From assembly GCF_009649685.1 (NCBI RefSeq), contig NZ_WJPK01000001.1, positions 438,760 to 502,759 of the forward strand: a stretch of 64,000 nucleotides of DNA, given 5' to 3'. Of this stretch, positions 7,864-18,900 are shown piece by piece (the stretch's first letter is position 1; each line of letters starts with the position of its first letter). Made by a program: the position numbers and the translations under genes. The DNA comes from Flavobacteriaceae bacterium EG-1. GTDB lineage: Bacteria; Bacteroidota; Bacteroidia; Flavobacteriales; Flavobacteriaceae. The notes below the pieces were generated by a model. That model searched no databases. It was given only the letters and a program-made list of their open reading frames with translations, and was not told the origin of the DNA.

Positions 7864-10800
7864 CTAGTACTTAAGAGATTCTAAAATACCATTCCATACA
7901 AAGTCGGGTAAATGACTTTTTTCCTTTAGAGCATCCGCTTTTTCCATATCATTATTATAAAAAGCAAGTGCTAATTCATTCTTAGAATTATTGGTTTTAA
8001 GCTTTGCAATTAAACTTTTTAAGTCATCTGTTTTACCTAGTTTTTTTAAAGCTAATAATCCATATAAGTGATCTGTATCTGAATTTGATATGTTTTTATT
8101 AGTATAATCAACAATAGAATTTAAAATTTTATTGCTATTAGTTTGATCATCATTTCCTGCATAAGAAATAGCAAGTAAATAGTCTTGCATTCGCTCATCT
8201 GGTGAATAAGGTTTGCCAACTCCTATATTTTCTGGCCATTTCTTAGATTCAATTAATACAGAAATAGCTGCATCATATTTATTAGAAGAAATTAAATTTT
8301 GAGCAACAGCAATATGTGCTCGCTCATAAATTCTTCTACTTTCACTTGCATGTTCAAATGGCAATATTTGTATATTTTTCAATACTTTAATAACTTCAGC
8401 ATATCTTCCAGTGCTAATTAAAGCTCGCGCATGACTTAATTCTATGTTGTAATTACCTCTAAATTTTCGAATGGCCTTTTTAGATAATGCATAAGCAGCA
8501 TCATTTTTATTGTTTCGTAATTGGAATAGTATATTCTCTTCCCATACTTTCCAATCAGATGAAGCTAGTTTCAACGCTTTGCTATAATCACTTGCTTTTG
8601 ACTCATAATCTGCATTCTGTACTAGCGCCGCTCTGGTTCTGTAAAAAATATTAGAGTCTGGTAATTCCTCGAGTTCTTTAAGCAAAGTTTCTCCTTTTAA
8701 GTTTAAACCAACGGCAATGTAATTTTGCGCTAAATAATACTTTAACTTCCAAGAATTATTTTGACTAATAGCCCATTCAAGAACTGGAATAGTTTCTCTT
8801 CGATAAGGAAACACAAGTTTTATATCTGCTGCTACAGCATCAGATAAAAGCCTGTTACTTTCAGCATTATTAACGTCTTTTTGCAGGTAAGCAGCCCAAA
8901 TTATATTCTTAACATATTTCTTATTTTCTAAAATTGATAGTAAAGCTTCTGTATTAAAACCTAATTTGTGGTATTTAATGGCGGTGCTTAAGATGTTTTC
9001 TTTCTCAAATTCGTTAATATGTTTATCAGTGTTTGTAGTGTCAATACTTTTAGTAAATCTTTTTTTCTCGGCTAAAGAAAAATTACTTAATGGATCTATT
9101 TTATCTAGTACATTTGCATAATTCTCGAACGACTCCTTATTGTTTTTAACTCTAGATAATACTAAAAGTACCTCAGTTGCATTTACATTGTTTAAGTTAA
9201 ATGTCAATGCCTTAGTAGCATACATTTGTGCTCTATTATATTTTTTTTGTCTTAAATAAATTTCTGCCATTTGAGCAAAGCCAACAGATCTATATTTAAT
9301 ATCTCGAGCAGCCCAACCAAAGGATTCTAATGCATTGATGTCATCACCAAGCGCCCTATAAGTTATTCCAGCAATATAGTTAGCATTAGAATTATAGGTA
9401 TCCATTTTTAGTACTTCATTTACATTTTTTAGTGCTGCTTGGTAATCTGTCTTTCTATATTCAAGTTCAGCTAACGCATTTAACCCTGCACGATGAGATG
9501 GGTCTAATTCAATTAATGATGATAATTTTTCAAAAGCCAGCTTATATTCTCTAAATTCTAATGCCTCAATACCTTCTTGATATAATTGTTCAGAATCAGA
9601 TACTTTTAAATCTTCATTGGGATAAAAGGGTCTTTTAATTTCGTTTATTGAGGGCTTATTAGTGTATTGTAATTCTGTGCCTATTATAGTTATTTCAATC
9701 AAATCACTAGTTTTAAAAGGAAGTGTTTTTGAATAAACATCCATTGGGTTTAAATTCAACCTTTCATTAAAAGCTATTTGGTTATTTATTTTTACCTGAA
9801 TATCTTGACTTAATTTTTGCAATGCATTTAGCCCTATTATAGCTTTGCCTTCTTCATATTCAACATTTAATACACCTTCTTTAGATGCATCTTCCATACC
9901 ACCAATTTCTTTATATGGAAACCAAATTTCAGACCAACTATCCATTACATAAGGGTCGAAACCAACTTGACTAATGGGGTTTACTTCCCCAGGAGAGTAC
10001 TGGTCAAAAAGACGACCTGCTTGAAATTCGATATATTGACCATCTGAATCGGTCAATAGGTCTTCCCATATTCCTCCACTTCGGGCTTGATTCCATAGCC
10101 ACAATTTCTGTCCGGGCATTTCTTCGTAAGGAGCCCATGTTCCAAAACCAAAATTCTTATCGTGATAATATCCGCCAAAATAATCGTTGTATTCACCAAC
10201 AATATGATATGATTTATCCGGACCGAAATTATTGTTTTTATACATGGCTAAATTTCTATTTTTATCATCAATAGGCCATGAATGTGCATCACCAGGATGT
10301 CCTACATACGTATTCCCAGGAATAAAAAATTCTAAATCCATTGTTGCTACTGCAGCGCCAGTCATCCAATTATAATAACTTTCAGTTAGGGGAGAGGCAT
10401 TATACCAATAGACATTTGTTTCGAAAAACGCTTTGTCTTTTTCAAGACGAATTTCGACCGTCCATTTTGTATTTGATGGTAAATCAGTATTTCCTACAAT
10501 ACAACTAACACTACCGTCAGTATTAGTTTTAGTAAGATAATTTACTGGAGTTGCTGTTGCCGGATGGTGTCCAATAATTCCAAAATTAAATTCTATTCCT
10601 CCCGAAGTCCAAGGACCTCGCATTGCAATATTTCTAAATTTTACAACTTCATTTTTATATAAAAACTCTTCACCAGTTGATTTTTCTATAGCACCCCACA
10701 CTTTTCCTCCAATTTCAGGGAGTACAAAAACTTTTATATATTCATTTTCTAAAGTGACGACTTTCCAATCTTTCATTTTAGAATCGTGTTCGTATTCTTC

Positions 10801-10986
10801 AAATTTGAAATAAGGAAATATTTTTGGATTTTCGGCAAGAATTGGAACCGGGTTCGGTTTATTGAAACCGTAGGTTGGAAGTGAAAGTATTTCTTCTTTA
10901 ATTGTTAGTTCTTGGCCAAAAGCCATCGGTGCAACAAGTAAGAAACTTAATGTAATAATCTTAAATATGTTATTCTTCAAATTCAT
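7864..10986 (-). CDS. DUF5107 (mutarotase-fold) and TPR repeat protein, 1040 aa, exported
   Basis: A signal peptide (ending APMAFGQ) is followed by a DUF5107 domain (about residues 45-350) whose VTLENEYIKVFVLPEIGGK start and aromatic-rich strands (SGGIEFNFGIIGHHP, GYYHDKNFGFGTW) resemble the galactose-mutarotase-like beta-sandwich superfamily used by many carbohydrate-active proteins. From about residue 460 the protein is a long array of TPRs (for example LYQEGIEALEFREYKLAFEKL). It starts four bases after the VCBS gene stop, so the two are co-transcribed downstream of susCD. It probably binds or processes a sugar in the periplasm; no catalytic residues are proven. It is the last gene before the terminator at 7807-7842. 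Confidence 0.8.
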   Translation of the reverse strand: MNLKNNIFKIITLSFLLVAPMAFGQELTIKEEILSLPTYGFNKPNPVPILAENPKIFPYFKFEEYEHDSKMKDWKVVTLENEYIKVFVLPEIGGKVWGAIEKSTGEEFLYKNEVVKFRNIAMRGPWTSGGIEFNFGIIGHHPATATPVNYLTKTNTDGSVSCIVGNTDLPSNTKWTVEIRLEKDKAFFETNVYWYNASPLTESYYNWMTGAAVATMDLEFFIPGNTYVGHPGDAHSWPIDDKNRNLAMYKNNNFGPDKSYHIVGEYNDYFGGYYHDKNFGFGTWAPYEEMPGQKLWLWNQARSGGIWEDLLTDSDGQYIEFQAGRLFDQYSPGEVNPISQVGFDPYVMDSWSEIWFPYKEIGGMEDASKEGVLNVEYEEGKAIIGLNALQKLSQDIQVKINNQIAFNERLNLNPMDVYSKTLPFKTSDLIEITIIGTELQYTNKPSINEIKRPFYPNEDLKVSDSEQLYQEGIEALEFREYKLAFEKLSSLIELDPSHRAGLNALAELEYRKTDYQAALKNVNEVLKMDTYNSNANYIAGITYRALGDDINALESFGWAARDIKYRSVGFAQMAEIYLRQKKYNRAQMYATKALTFNLNNVNATEVLLVLSRVKNNKESFENYANVLDKIDPLSNFSLAEKKRFTKSIDTTNTDKHINEFEKENILSTAIKYHKLGFNTEALLSILENKKYVKNIIWAAYLQKDVNNAESNRLLSDAVAADIKLVFPYRRETIPVLEWAISQNNSWKLKYYLAQNYIAVGLNLKGETLLKELEELPDSNIFYRTRAALVQNADYESKASDYSKALKLASSDWKVWEENILFQLRNNKNDAAYALSKKAIRKFRGNYNIELSHARALISTGRYAEVIKVLKNIQILPFEHASESRRIYERAHIAVAQNLISSNKYDAAISVLIESKKWPENIGVGKPYSPDERMQDYLLAISYAGNDDQTNSNKILNSIVDYTNKNISNSDTDHLYGLLALKKLGKTDDLKSLIAKLKTNNSKNELALAFYNNDMEKADALKEKSHLPDFVWNGILESLKY

Positions 10987-10990
10987 TCAA

Positions 10991-13900
10991 TCAATTTTTT
11001 TTATAAATTTTTACTGATTCATTATTTCTCGCAAACAAAATTAATTCTTCATTATTTGCATTTTTAATAGAGGTAATATCTCTAATTTCTCCATTTAAGT
11101 TAAGACCACTTTTTTCAGTAGTAATAGCTTTAAAACCACCTTTTCCATCTCCTAAAAGAATAGATCCCTTATTAGCATCGTATCTGCCATATTTAACTCT
11201 ATTTCCAAAAAAGTTACCGGCCATTAAAACATCTAAGTTCCCATCTTCATTAAAATCTTCTATAAGTACTCCATATATGGGTGCAAATTGAATTACACTA
11301 GGAAGAGAAATTAAATTAAATGTGCCATCACCTAAATTTTCTAAATAAGAACTTGAGAAGTTAACTGCTTTAAGAATACTTGCATCTTTTAATTCTTCTT
11401 CTGTAAAAACATCGGTTATTTTCTGGTTTGAATAGTCGGAATAATTAATATATTTTGCTTTTAAACCGCTTAATTGCCCAATAAGATCATCTTTAGAAAA
11501 TACGGGATATTCTTCACCTAAGATATAAGAACACAAAATAGGATCTATTGATCCATTACCATCAAAATCTTTTGCAAATAATCGTACAGGTTCTGCAATA
11601 GAAGCTTTTAATTGTGAATTTAGACCAAAGTTTCCTAGTATAAAATCTAAATCTCCGTCGTTATCAAAATCTGCCTTTTTAATGGAATTCCACCAACCTT
11701 CGGTATTATCTAGATTAGAATTCTCTAGTGCTATAAGCTCGCCATTTTTGTTCTTAAAAATTCTTATGGGCATAAATTCGCCAACAATAAGTAGGTCTAA
11801 TTGTTGATCATTATCAATATCTGCCCAAGTAGCGTCAGTAACCATACCCGGATTTACCAAATCAGGATTAACATTAATGGTGTTATCTTTAAAGTTGCCT
11901 TTTCCATCATTAATTAAAATGTAACTTCTAGGTGCTGAAGGGTATTGGCCAGTGATTACTCTTCCCCCGACAAATAAATCGAAATCTCCATCTTTATCAA
12001 TATCTCCAGCGACAACACAAGATCCATTTGTACGCAAATTAGGTAATGCTTGTTCTTTTCGTGTAAATTTCCCCTTACCATCATTAAAGTAAATTCGATC
12101 TTGTAATTCTGGCGAACCTGGTTCATATTCATTACCAGCACTTACAATATATAAATCGAGATCACCATCATTATCTGCATCAAAAAACAATGCTGCAGTT
12201 TCTTCATATTTTAAGTCAGTTTCATCTGCAAAATTTGAGTCAACGAATGCTCCATTTCTAGATTGTAACATTAGTTTACCAAGACTACCCTTTGCACCGC
12301 AGATATAAAAATCTTCTAATCCGTCATTATTTACGTCACCTTTTGCAATTTTAGGCCCTTGTGTTGAAAGTTTATGTGGTAATAATTGTTCTCTTTTAAA
12401 GTCCACATAATTATTTTCCTGGTGTTCTAAATTTAAGAGACTATCTTTTGAAATGTCCGTAAATAGGGTAGAAGTAGGGTGTTTTTCAGCTGAGTAAACT
12501 TCTAACGCATCTTCTTGATTTAATATTATCTCTTGATTTGCCTGAATATTTTCTAGAATCTGTACCTTAGAATCTGGCCAAATAATTTCAATTCTATCAA
12601 TTACTTTAGTCTCGCCCAAACCAAATACTAAATTAAAGTCAACCGAAGATTGATAACCTCTTGTGGGCATCATTTCTTGAGTTATTACTTTATCCGCCAC
12701 ACTCAAAAGAACTTTTGCACCAACCCCAAAGGTATTTTTATTTGAACCTTTTAGTTTAACTTTAAGGAAATGAGTGTTAGTATTTAATTCACTGTTGTTT
12801 CGATATACAAAAGGCTCTTCATCAATATTATTTACGACAAGGTCTAAATCACCATCATTATCTAGATCTGCATAAGCTGCACCATTTGATAATGATTTTT
12901 GATTGAGTCCCCAATCAGCGTTCATTTTAGTAAATGTTAAATCACCATTGTTTTTATACGTATAATTTTCTTCAATTGTGGGTGGAACTTTTTCTAAAAG
13001 TTCCATTATGGCAATTCTTTGACCAGTTTTATTTTCTTTAAGTTTTTCTTGAACAGCAAAGTTCATAAAATCCATATTGGTATAGTCGCGCTTATACCCA
13101 TTGGTGATAAAAAGATCTTTGAAACCGTCGTTATTTAAATCTGGAAAAAGAGCACTCCAGCTCCAATCTGTATTTGATATTCCGGAAAACTGTCCCACTT
13201 CAGAGAAAGATTCACCTTGGTTATTAACCTGAAGCATATTTCTCATGGTTTGATTATAAAACCCAGATTTAGCTAATAGACTAAATTTATCGTAATTATC
13301 TGGACCTGATACCATTTTTTGTCTGTCATTTCCTTCTGGTAACATGTCTAAAGTCATGATATCTGAAAACCCATCATTATTTATATCGGCTATATCAGAA
13401 CCCATCGAGAACAAGGATGTATGGCCAATATATTTTTCTAAACTTTCTGTAAAAGTTCCATCCTGATTATTAATGTAAAGGTAGTCTTGTTCATTGTAAT
13501 CGTTGGAAACATAAAGATCTGGCCATGTATCATTATTAATGTCGGAAATAGCAATTCCTAAACCAAAACCTAGAACATTAGAAATTAAACCAGAACTATC
13601 ACTAACATTAATGAATTTACCCTTCTCATTTTTATATAATTTATCGGAATAATTGTCATTTTTCTTTTTTTTGAGAGAGGCTGTAATTTGACCAAAACCT
13701 GCATATTCTTGAGTGGAATGATTTAGTACGTAAAGGTCTAAATCTCCATCTTTATCATAATCAAAAAAAGCACCTTGTGTTGAATAACCAGAATCTGCAA
13801 TTCCGTATTCCTCAGCACTTTCGGTAAAGGTGAGATCTTTATTGTTTATGAATAATAAATTTTTTCTTTTTTCTGGGTCTTTAGCTGCCGACCTACAAAC

Positions 13901-14299
13901 ATATATATCTAAATAACCATCGGCATTTACATCTGCCATAGTTGTTCCTGTATTCCATAAACCATCAGCAAAAACTCCCGCATTTTTAGCAATTTCTTTA
14001 AATTTAAAATCACCTTGGTTAATATAAAGTTGACTACCTACCATATTACCTGTAAAGTAAATATCTGGCAATCCATCATTATTTAAGTCACCGATAGATA
14101 CTCCACCACCATTATATAAATAACCATATTCTAAAACATTAAATGTCTCGGTTTCTTTTAATAAATTTTTAAAATTTATTCCTGTTGTATTGCTTTTCAA
14201 CAACGAAAACTGTTTGCTTTTGTCATTAGAAGTGCAGGAGCAAATTAGTATTGCAACTAGTAAATAGAAAAATTTACCATGAGGTCTTAAAGAGTTCAT
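10991..14299 (-). CDS. VCBS/FG-GAP repeat lipoprotein with ASPIC/UnbV domain, about 1100 aa
   Basis: Dozens of FG-GAP/VCBS calcium-loop repeats of the form DxNxDGxxDxY (DLNNDGLPDIYF, DYDKDGDLDLYV, DFDNDGDLDFIL) predict a beta-propeller surface protein. An ASPIC/UnbV segment (GVGAKVLLSV ... LVFGLGETKVIDRIEIIWP) sits near the middle between two propellers. I place the start at the ATG at 14299 because it gives a normal lipoprotein signal (FFYLLVAILICSC, lipidated second Cys of CSC); an ATG 27 bases upstream (14326) would give an overlong leader. It lies behind susD past a hairpin (14353-14382), and overlaps in transcription with the DUF5107 gene (four-base gap). Probably a surface binding protein of the SusCD system. 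Confidence 0.85.
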   Translation of the reverse strand: MNSLRPHGKFFYLLVAILICSCTSNDKSKQFSLLKSNTTGINFKNLLKETETFNVLEYGYLYNGGGVSIGDLNNDGLPDIYFTGNMVGSQLYINQGDFKFKEIAKNAGVFADGLWNTGTTMADVNADGYLDIYVCRSAAKDPEKRKNLLFINNKDLTFTESAEEYGIADSGYSTQGAFFDYDKDGDLDLYVLNHSTQEYAGFGQITASLKKKKNDNYSDKLYKNEKGKFINVSDSSGLISNVLGFGLGIAISDINNDTWPDLYVSNDYNEQDYLYINNQDGTFTESLEKYIGHTSLFSMGSDIADINNDGFSDIMTLDMLPEGNDRQKMVSGPDNYDKFSLLAKSGFYNQTMRNMLQVNNQGESFSEVGQFSGISNTDWSWSALFPDLNNDGFKDLFITNGYKRDYTNMDFMNFAVQEKLKENKTGQRIAIMELLEKVPPTIEENYTYKNNGDLTFTKMNADWGLNQKSLSNGAAYADLDNDGDLDLVVNNIDEEPFVYRNNSELNTNTHFLKVKLKGSNKNTFGVGAKVLLSVADKVITQEMMPTRGYQSSVDFNLVFGLGETKVIDRIEIIWPDSKVQILENIQANQEIILNQEDALEVYSAEKHPTSTLFTDISKDSLLNLEHQENNYVDFKREQLLPHKLSTQGPKIAKGDVNNDGLEDFYICGAKGSLGKLMLQSRNGAFVDSNFADETDLKYEETAALFFDADNDGDLDLYIVSAGNEYEPGSPELQDRIYFNDGKGKFTRKEQALPNLRTNGSCVVAGDIDKDGDFDLFVGGRVITGQYPSAPRSYILINDGKGNFKDNTINVNPDLVNPGMVTDATWADIDNDQQLDLLIVGEFMPIRIFKNKNGELIALENSNLDNTEGWWNSIKKADFDNDGDLDFILGNFGLNSQLKASIAEPVRLFAKDFDGNGSIDPILCSYILGEEYPVFSKDDLIGQLSGLKAKYINYSDYSNQKITDVFTEEELKDASILKAVNFSSSYLENLGDGTFNLISLPSVIQFAPIYGVLIEDFNEDGNLDVLMAGNFFGNRVKYGRYDANKGSILLGDGKGGFKAITTEKSGLNLNGEIRDITSIKNANNEELILFARNNESVKIYKKN

Positions 14300-14352
14300 T
14301 GTTAAGTTGTTTAGTTTCAATACCATTATTACTTGGTAGTTTAATTAAATAA

Positions 14353-14382
14353 AAAGCACCAATATGAAAATATTGGTGCTTT
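14353..14382 (-). terminator. Hairpin terminator or attenuator after susD
   Basis: AAAGCACCAATA and TATTGGTGCTTT form a 12-bp perfect stem with a 6-base loop, followed on the minus strand by a T-rich stretch. It lies between susD and the VCBS gene, so it may lower downstream expression relative to susCD. Confidence 0.8.
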
Positions 14383-14403
14383 ATTATTAATTATTATAGG
14401 GGA

Positions 14404-15966
14404 TTATTTTTTATCCCACCATAATTTTATGTTGTTCTTATCAGAACCTAATTCAGCACTTGAAATAGCAGCATCAACACCTTCGCTACTTGGTTCAAAT
14501 GAACTAGTAACATAAACCATTCTTCTAACTATCTCATCAGCAGCAACATCAGGATTCTCTGATTGAATTCTAGCATACTGTTTTGGATAACCTGTTCTTC
14601 TTAATTCAGCCCAAGCTTCCCAACCGTTAGGATAGATAGCTAACCATTTTTGAGTGATTATTTGCTCCAATTTTTCTTCATCAGTACCGCCAAATGCTAC
14701 AGGGATTGTAGCAACTGGTGCAGCACCAGCTTCAAAAGCAATTGGAGTATTGGTGCTAGCGATGTAAGCATCAATAGTTGCAGCATCTGCACCAGACTCA
14801 TCCATTAAAGAAGTACGAATACCCATTTCATACAATTCTTGAGCGGAACCACCCATTGCCCATCCTGCTAAAGCACCTTCTGCTCTTAGGAAATAAACCT
14901 CCGCAGCATTCATAACCTCAATAGGAGGATTGATACCACCTTTAGCTACATCAACAAATTTAACACCAACATCAGAATGCCCAGCATTTTTACTTGTTTC
15001 TAAGCTAACTTTAGTTTGACCATTTAATAGCCCTTCATATGGGCTACCATCACCGTCAGAATCACCATCAGCAGCTGGTTGAAAATATTCAGGTAAACGT
15101 GGGTCTTCATACCCTTCTAAGATACTTTCCATTGTTGCGCTCATTCTATATTCGCCCCAATCTGTAATAGTTTCAATAGGGTTACGATTAGTATCATCAA
15201 CCGAAACATAAGCATTGTCTCCATTATCAGTAAATACTCCGGCAGCTACTGCTTTTTCAGCTTCAGCTTTTGCTAAAGCAGGGTCAGCATATTTTACTCT
15301 AAGGGCTAATCGTAAACGTAGGCTATTTGCAAATTTTAACCATTTAGCACCATCTCCAGAATAAACTCGATCACTACCACCATAAGAACTTCCACCGCCT
15401 GCTAATTGAGCAACCGCCTCATCTAATGTAACAAAGAAACTTCTATAGATAGATTCTTGCGAATCGTAAGGAATCACATCTAATTCTGTATTACCAAACT
15501 CAGAATAAGGTACTGGCCCCCAATAGTCAGTTATTCTATGATACGAATGTACTCTCCATATCTTGGCCATAGCGTTACCAACTGCATTACCATTCTCAGC
15601 AGACAGATCTTCTACCAACTTTAATTGTGGTGCAGATTGACCATAAAAAGAGGTCCAAGCTAAATCAGCCCAACGTCCTACTTGCACATATCTGTCCGAG
15701 TCAAAACCCGAAGCTGTTGTAGCAAAATATTGCGCCCAAATATCAGCAAATAAATTTTGAGAAATTTGAAATCTCCAGTGTAATCCATTAACACCTGTAT
15801 ATTGTGCTTGTGCAAATGCCTGACCTTGTAATACAGGACTATCTGAAATTTTTCCTATATCCAATACAAGTGGGTCTGTATTTATTTCTTCAAAGTCTTC
15901 GGTACAGCCAACGCTTAAAGCAGCTAAGGCGACACCTAGACTAAATTTTGTTATTATATTTTTCAT
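14404..15966 (-). CDS. SusD/RagB family nutrient-binding outer-membrane lipoprotein, 520 aa
   Basis: The signal peptide ends LAALSVGC (lipidated Cys21), followed by TEDFEEINTDP, a typical SusD start. TPR-like helices and the C-terminal AIYPNGWEAWAELRRTGYP motif place it in the SusD-like_2 group. It forms the lid of the SusC transporter and captures substrate at the cell surface. It starts 26 bases after susC and is the second gene of that operon. SusD-like_2 members do not indicate one particular glycan; the substrate is unknown. Confidence 0.92.
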   Translation of the reverse strand: MKNIITKFSLGVALAALSVGCTEDFEEINTDPLVLDIGKISDSPVLQGQAFAQAQYTGVNGLHWRFQISQNLFADIWAQYFATTASGFDSDRYVQVGRWADLAWTSFYGQSAPQLKLVEDLSAENGNAVGNAMAKIWRVHSYHRITDYWGPVPYSEFGNTELDVIPYDSQESIYRSFFVTLDEAVAQLAGGGSSYGGSDRVYSGDGAKWLKFANSLRLRLALRVKYADPALAKAEAEKAVAAGVFTDNGDNAYVSVDDTNRNPIETITDWGEYRMSATMESILEGYEDPRLPEYFQPAADGDSDGDGSPYEGLLNGQTKVSLETSKNAGHSDVGVKFVDVAKGGINPPIEVMNAAEVYFLRAEGALAGWAMGGSAQELYEMGIRTSLMDESGADAATIDAYIASTNTPIAFEAGAAPVATIPVAFGGTDEEKLEQIITQKWLAIYPNGWEAWAELRRTGYPKQYARIQSENPDVAADEIVRRMVYVTSSFEPSSEGVDAAISSAELGSDKNNIKLWWDKK

Positions 15967-15992
15967 GTTTTTTCTTTTAAAGTTACAATTTT

Positions 15993-18900
15993 TTAAAATG
16001 CGAATTTCACGTTCACCCCTAAACTACTTGTTGACGGTGGAGAGAATGATTCAAAACCATCTGCATTCGTATTCGTATTAATCAAGACTTCAGGATCAAA
16101 AGATGCATTGTTTTTGATAAAGAATAAGTTTCTACCAACTAATGATATTTTTGCACTTTTAAAAGGGCCGTTGCCTAAAATAGATTGAGGAAGGCTATAA
16201 CCTAAGCTCATTTCACGCATTCTAATATTAGATGCATCTTCAACAAAAGCTTCACCAACAGGAGAGTTTCTACCACCAATTTTAGCCCAGAATTGTTCTG
16301 CATTTACATTAATATTATTTGGACTACCATCAGCTTGAACAACATCAAGTTCTGGGAATATGTTTGTACCAAAAACTAAACTTCCATCACGACCTGCAAG
16401 GGTACTCTCCAAAGCACCGTCAGAAGCAAGAATTGCATTTGTTAAAGAACCTACTTGACCACCTTGACGCATATCAATTAAGAAACTAAAACTAAGGTTT
16501 TTGTATCTGAAAGAGTTTGTAATACCACCTAACCAATCTGGGTTATAGTTGGCAACTAGTACATCTTGACCTGAAGTTACTTCAGGAGTACCATCAGCAG
16601 CTACTAAAACTTGTCCTGCATCGTTTCTTGCAAAACCTCTAGAGTAAACGTTACCCCATGGCTGACCAACTTCTAATCTAAATTGTCTAAAGAAATCACC
16701 ACCATACGATAATTCATCTAATCCATCAGATAAGCTTAAAACTTCACTTGTGTTTTTGGAATAGTTCACAGTAACATCCCAATTAAAATCTGAAGTACGT
16801 ACTGGAGTACCCGTAAAGATAAGTTCGATACCATTATTTTGAACATCACCACCATTTATGAATTTCGTTGAAATTCCACTTTCAACAAGTGCTGTTTGGG
16901 CAAATAATTGATCAATAGTATTTGTCTTGTAGTAAGTGAAATCAATTCCAAGTCTATTGTCCAAAAATCTAGCATCAGCTCCAATTTCAAAAGACTTCGT
17001 ACGTTCTGGTTTAAGGCTTTCATTTGGTTGTGTCGTTTGTAATTGTACAAAACCACCTGCAACCAAGTTAGCATTTCTAGAAATTGCATACGGATCTGTG
17101 TCGTTACCTACCTCTGCATATGAAGTTCTAAGTTTTAAATAAGAAATTGCTTCTGGTAATGTAACTAAGTCTGAGATAACACCACTTATACCTGCAGAAT
17201 AATAATCGAATCTTCTATTTTCAGCTGGTAATGTTGAACTCCAATCGCTTCTATAAGTAAGGTCTACAAATACTGCATCTTTTAAAGAAGCCTGACCAAA
17301 AGCATAAAGTGAATTTACTTGTTTGGTAGAGAAATCTTGAGTTGAAGTAAGGTTTAATGCATTTGAAACTGCAAAAATATTTGCTGCATTTAAACCACCA
17401 TTATCAGTACGCACCCATTGAGATCTTGTTTGTCTGTTGTTACCACCAAGATTAAGGCTGATTCCGAAATCCTCATTAATTTCTTTATTATAACCTAGAA
17501 GAAAATCTGAATTCCATTCGTAACCTGTATAGTTATACGTGTTATAATTACCATTATCGGCAATAATATAAGAATCATTCGAAAGTTTATTTTCAGTTGT
17601 TGTAGAACTTGTATCCAAAGAAGTTCTGATCATTAAATCAAGATTGTCTGTAAAATTATACTTTAATGAAGCATAACCGATAATTTTATTGGTCATAGTT
17701 TCACTAAGATTTTCATTTATAGTCCAATATGGGTTAGCACCACCATTATCTCCTGGTTTCCAATAGTTTTGTCTAACATTTCCTTCAATGTCGATATAAC
17801 TATATACTTCAGCATCTTCGGTTCTGATGTTACGTGGTAATCGATATGCATGTCTCCAAGGATTTGAGAATGACTCACCTGTACTTAAACTATTAAATAA
17901 ATCAGTTCGTATGTAATTTGCTTTAGCACTTAAAACCAATTTGTCTTCAATAAGGTTGTTGTCAATTTTAAAAGTAACATTGTGTCTTTTTAAATCGTTA
18001 TCAGCAACAATACCATTTCTAAGTTCATGTGTATATCCGAAGAAAGTTCTAATTTTTTCTGTACCAGAGCGAATAGATAAGTTATTTGCTAAATTAAAAC
18101 CAGTTTGCATAAAATCATCAACGTTATCTGGTTGTGGACTAAAACTATATGAAGTAGCCCCCGTTGGCTGCCATCCAGCAACTGTAGAACCATCTAAAGC
18201 AGGACCCCATGACCCAGTAGAGTTAGGATTATAAATACCGGCACTACCTTGGCCATATTCATTTTGATAATCGTATTGAATATTACCTTTTTGAGCAGTT
18301 AGTGTAGAACTAACAATAATACTCATACCACCTTCTGTACCAGATTTTGTAGTTATAATAATTGCACCGTTGTTAGCTCGTGCACCATATAGTGCCGCTG
18401 CGTTCGCACCTTTTAATACGTTAATAGAAGCCACATCATCAGGGCTAATATCTGAAATATCTCCACCTAATGGCACACCATCAACAATATATAGAACTTG
18501 GCTACTACCAGCAATAGATCTGTTACCACGTAATACAACTTTAGAACTACCGCTAACACCATTACCCGATGTTTGAATAGAGAGACCTGCAACTTTACCT
18601 TGTAAACTGTTTACTAAGTTCTGTTGTGGTCTTGCTTCATCAATACCCTCAGCATCGATACCTTGTGTTGCATAAGTAAGAGATTTTTTCTGTCTCTCAA
18701 CACCTAATGCAGTTACAACAACTTCATCTAGTTGACTAGCATCTTCATCTAATGCAATACTTAATTCATCAGATGAACCTACTGTAGCATTTTTCGTGCT
18801 CATTCCTAGATAGGAAAAGATTAATACATTTCCTTCTTCAGCATCGATAGAATAATTTCCATCGAAATCTGTTTGTGTACCATTTGTTGTACCCTGTACA

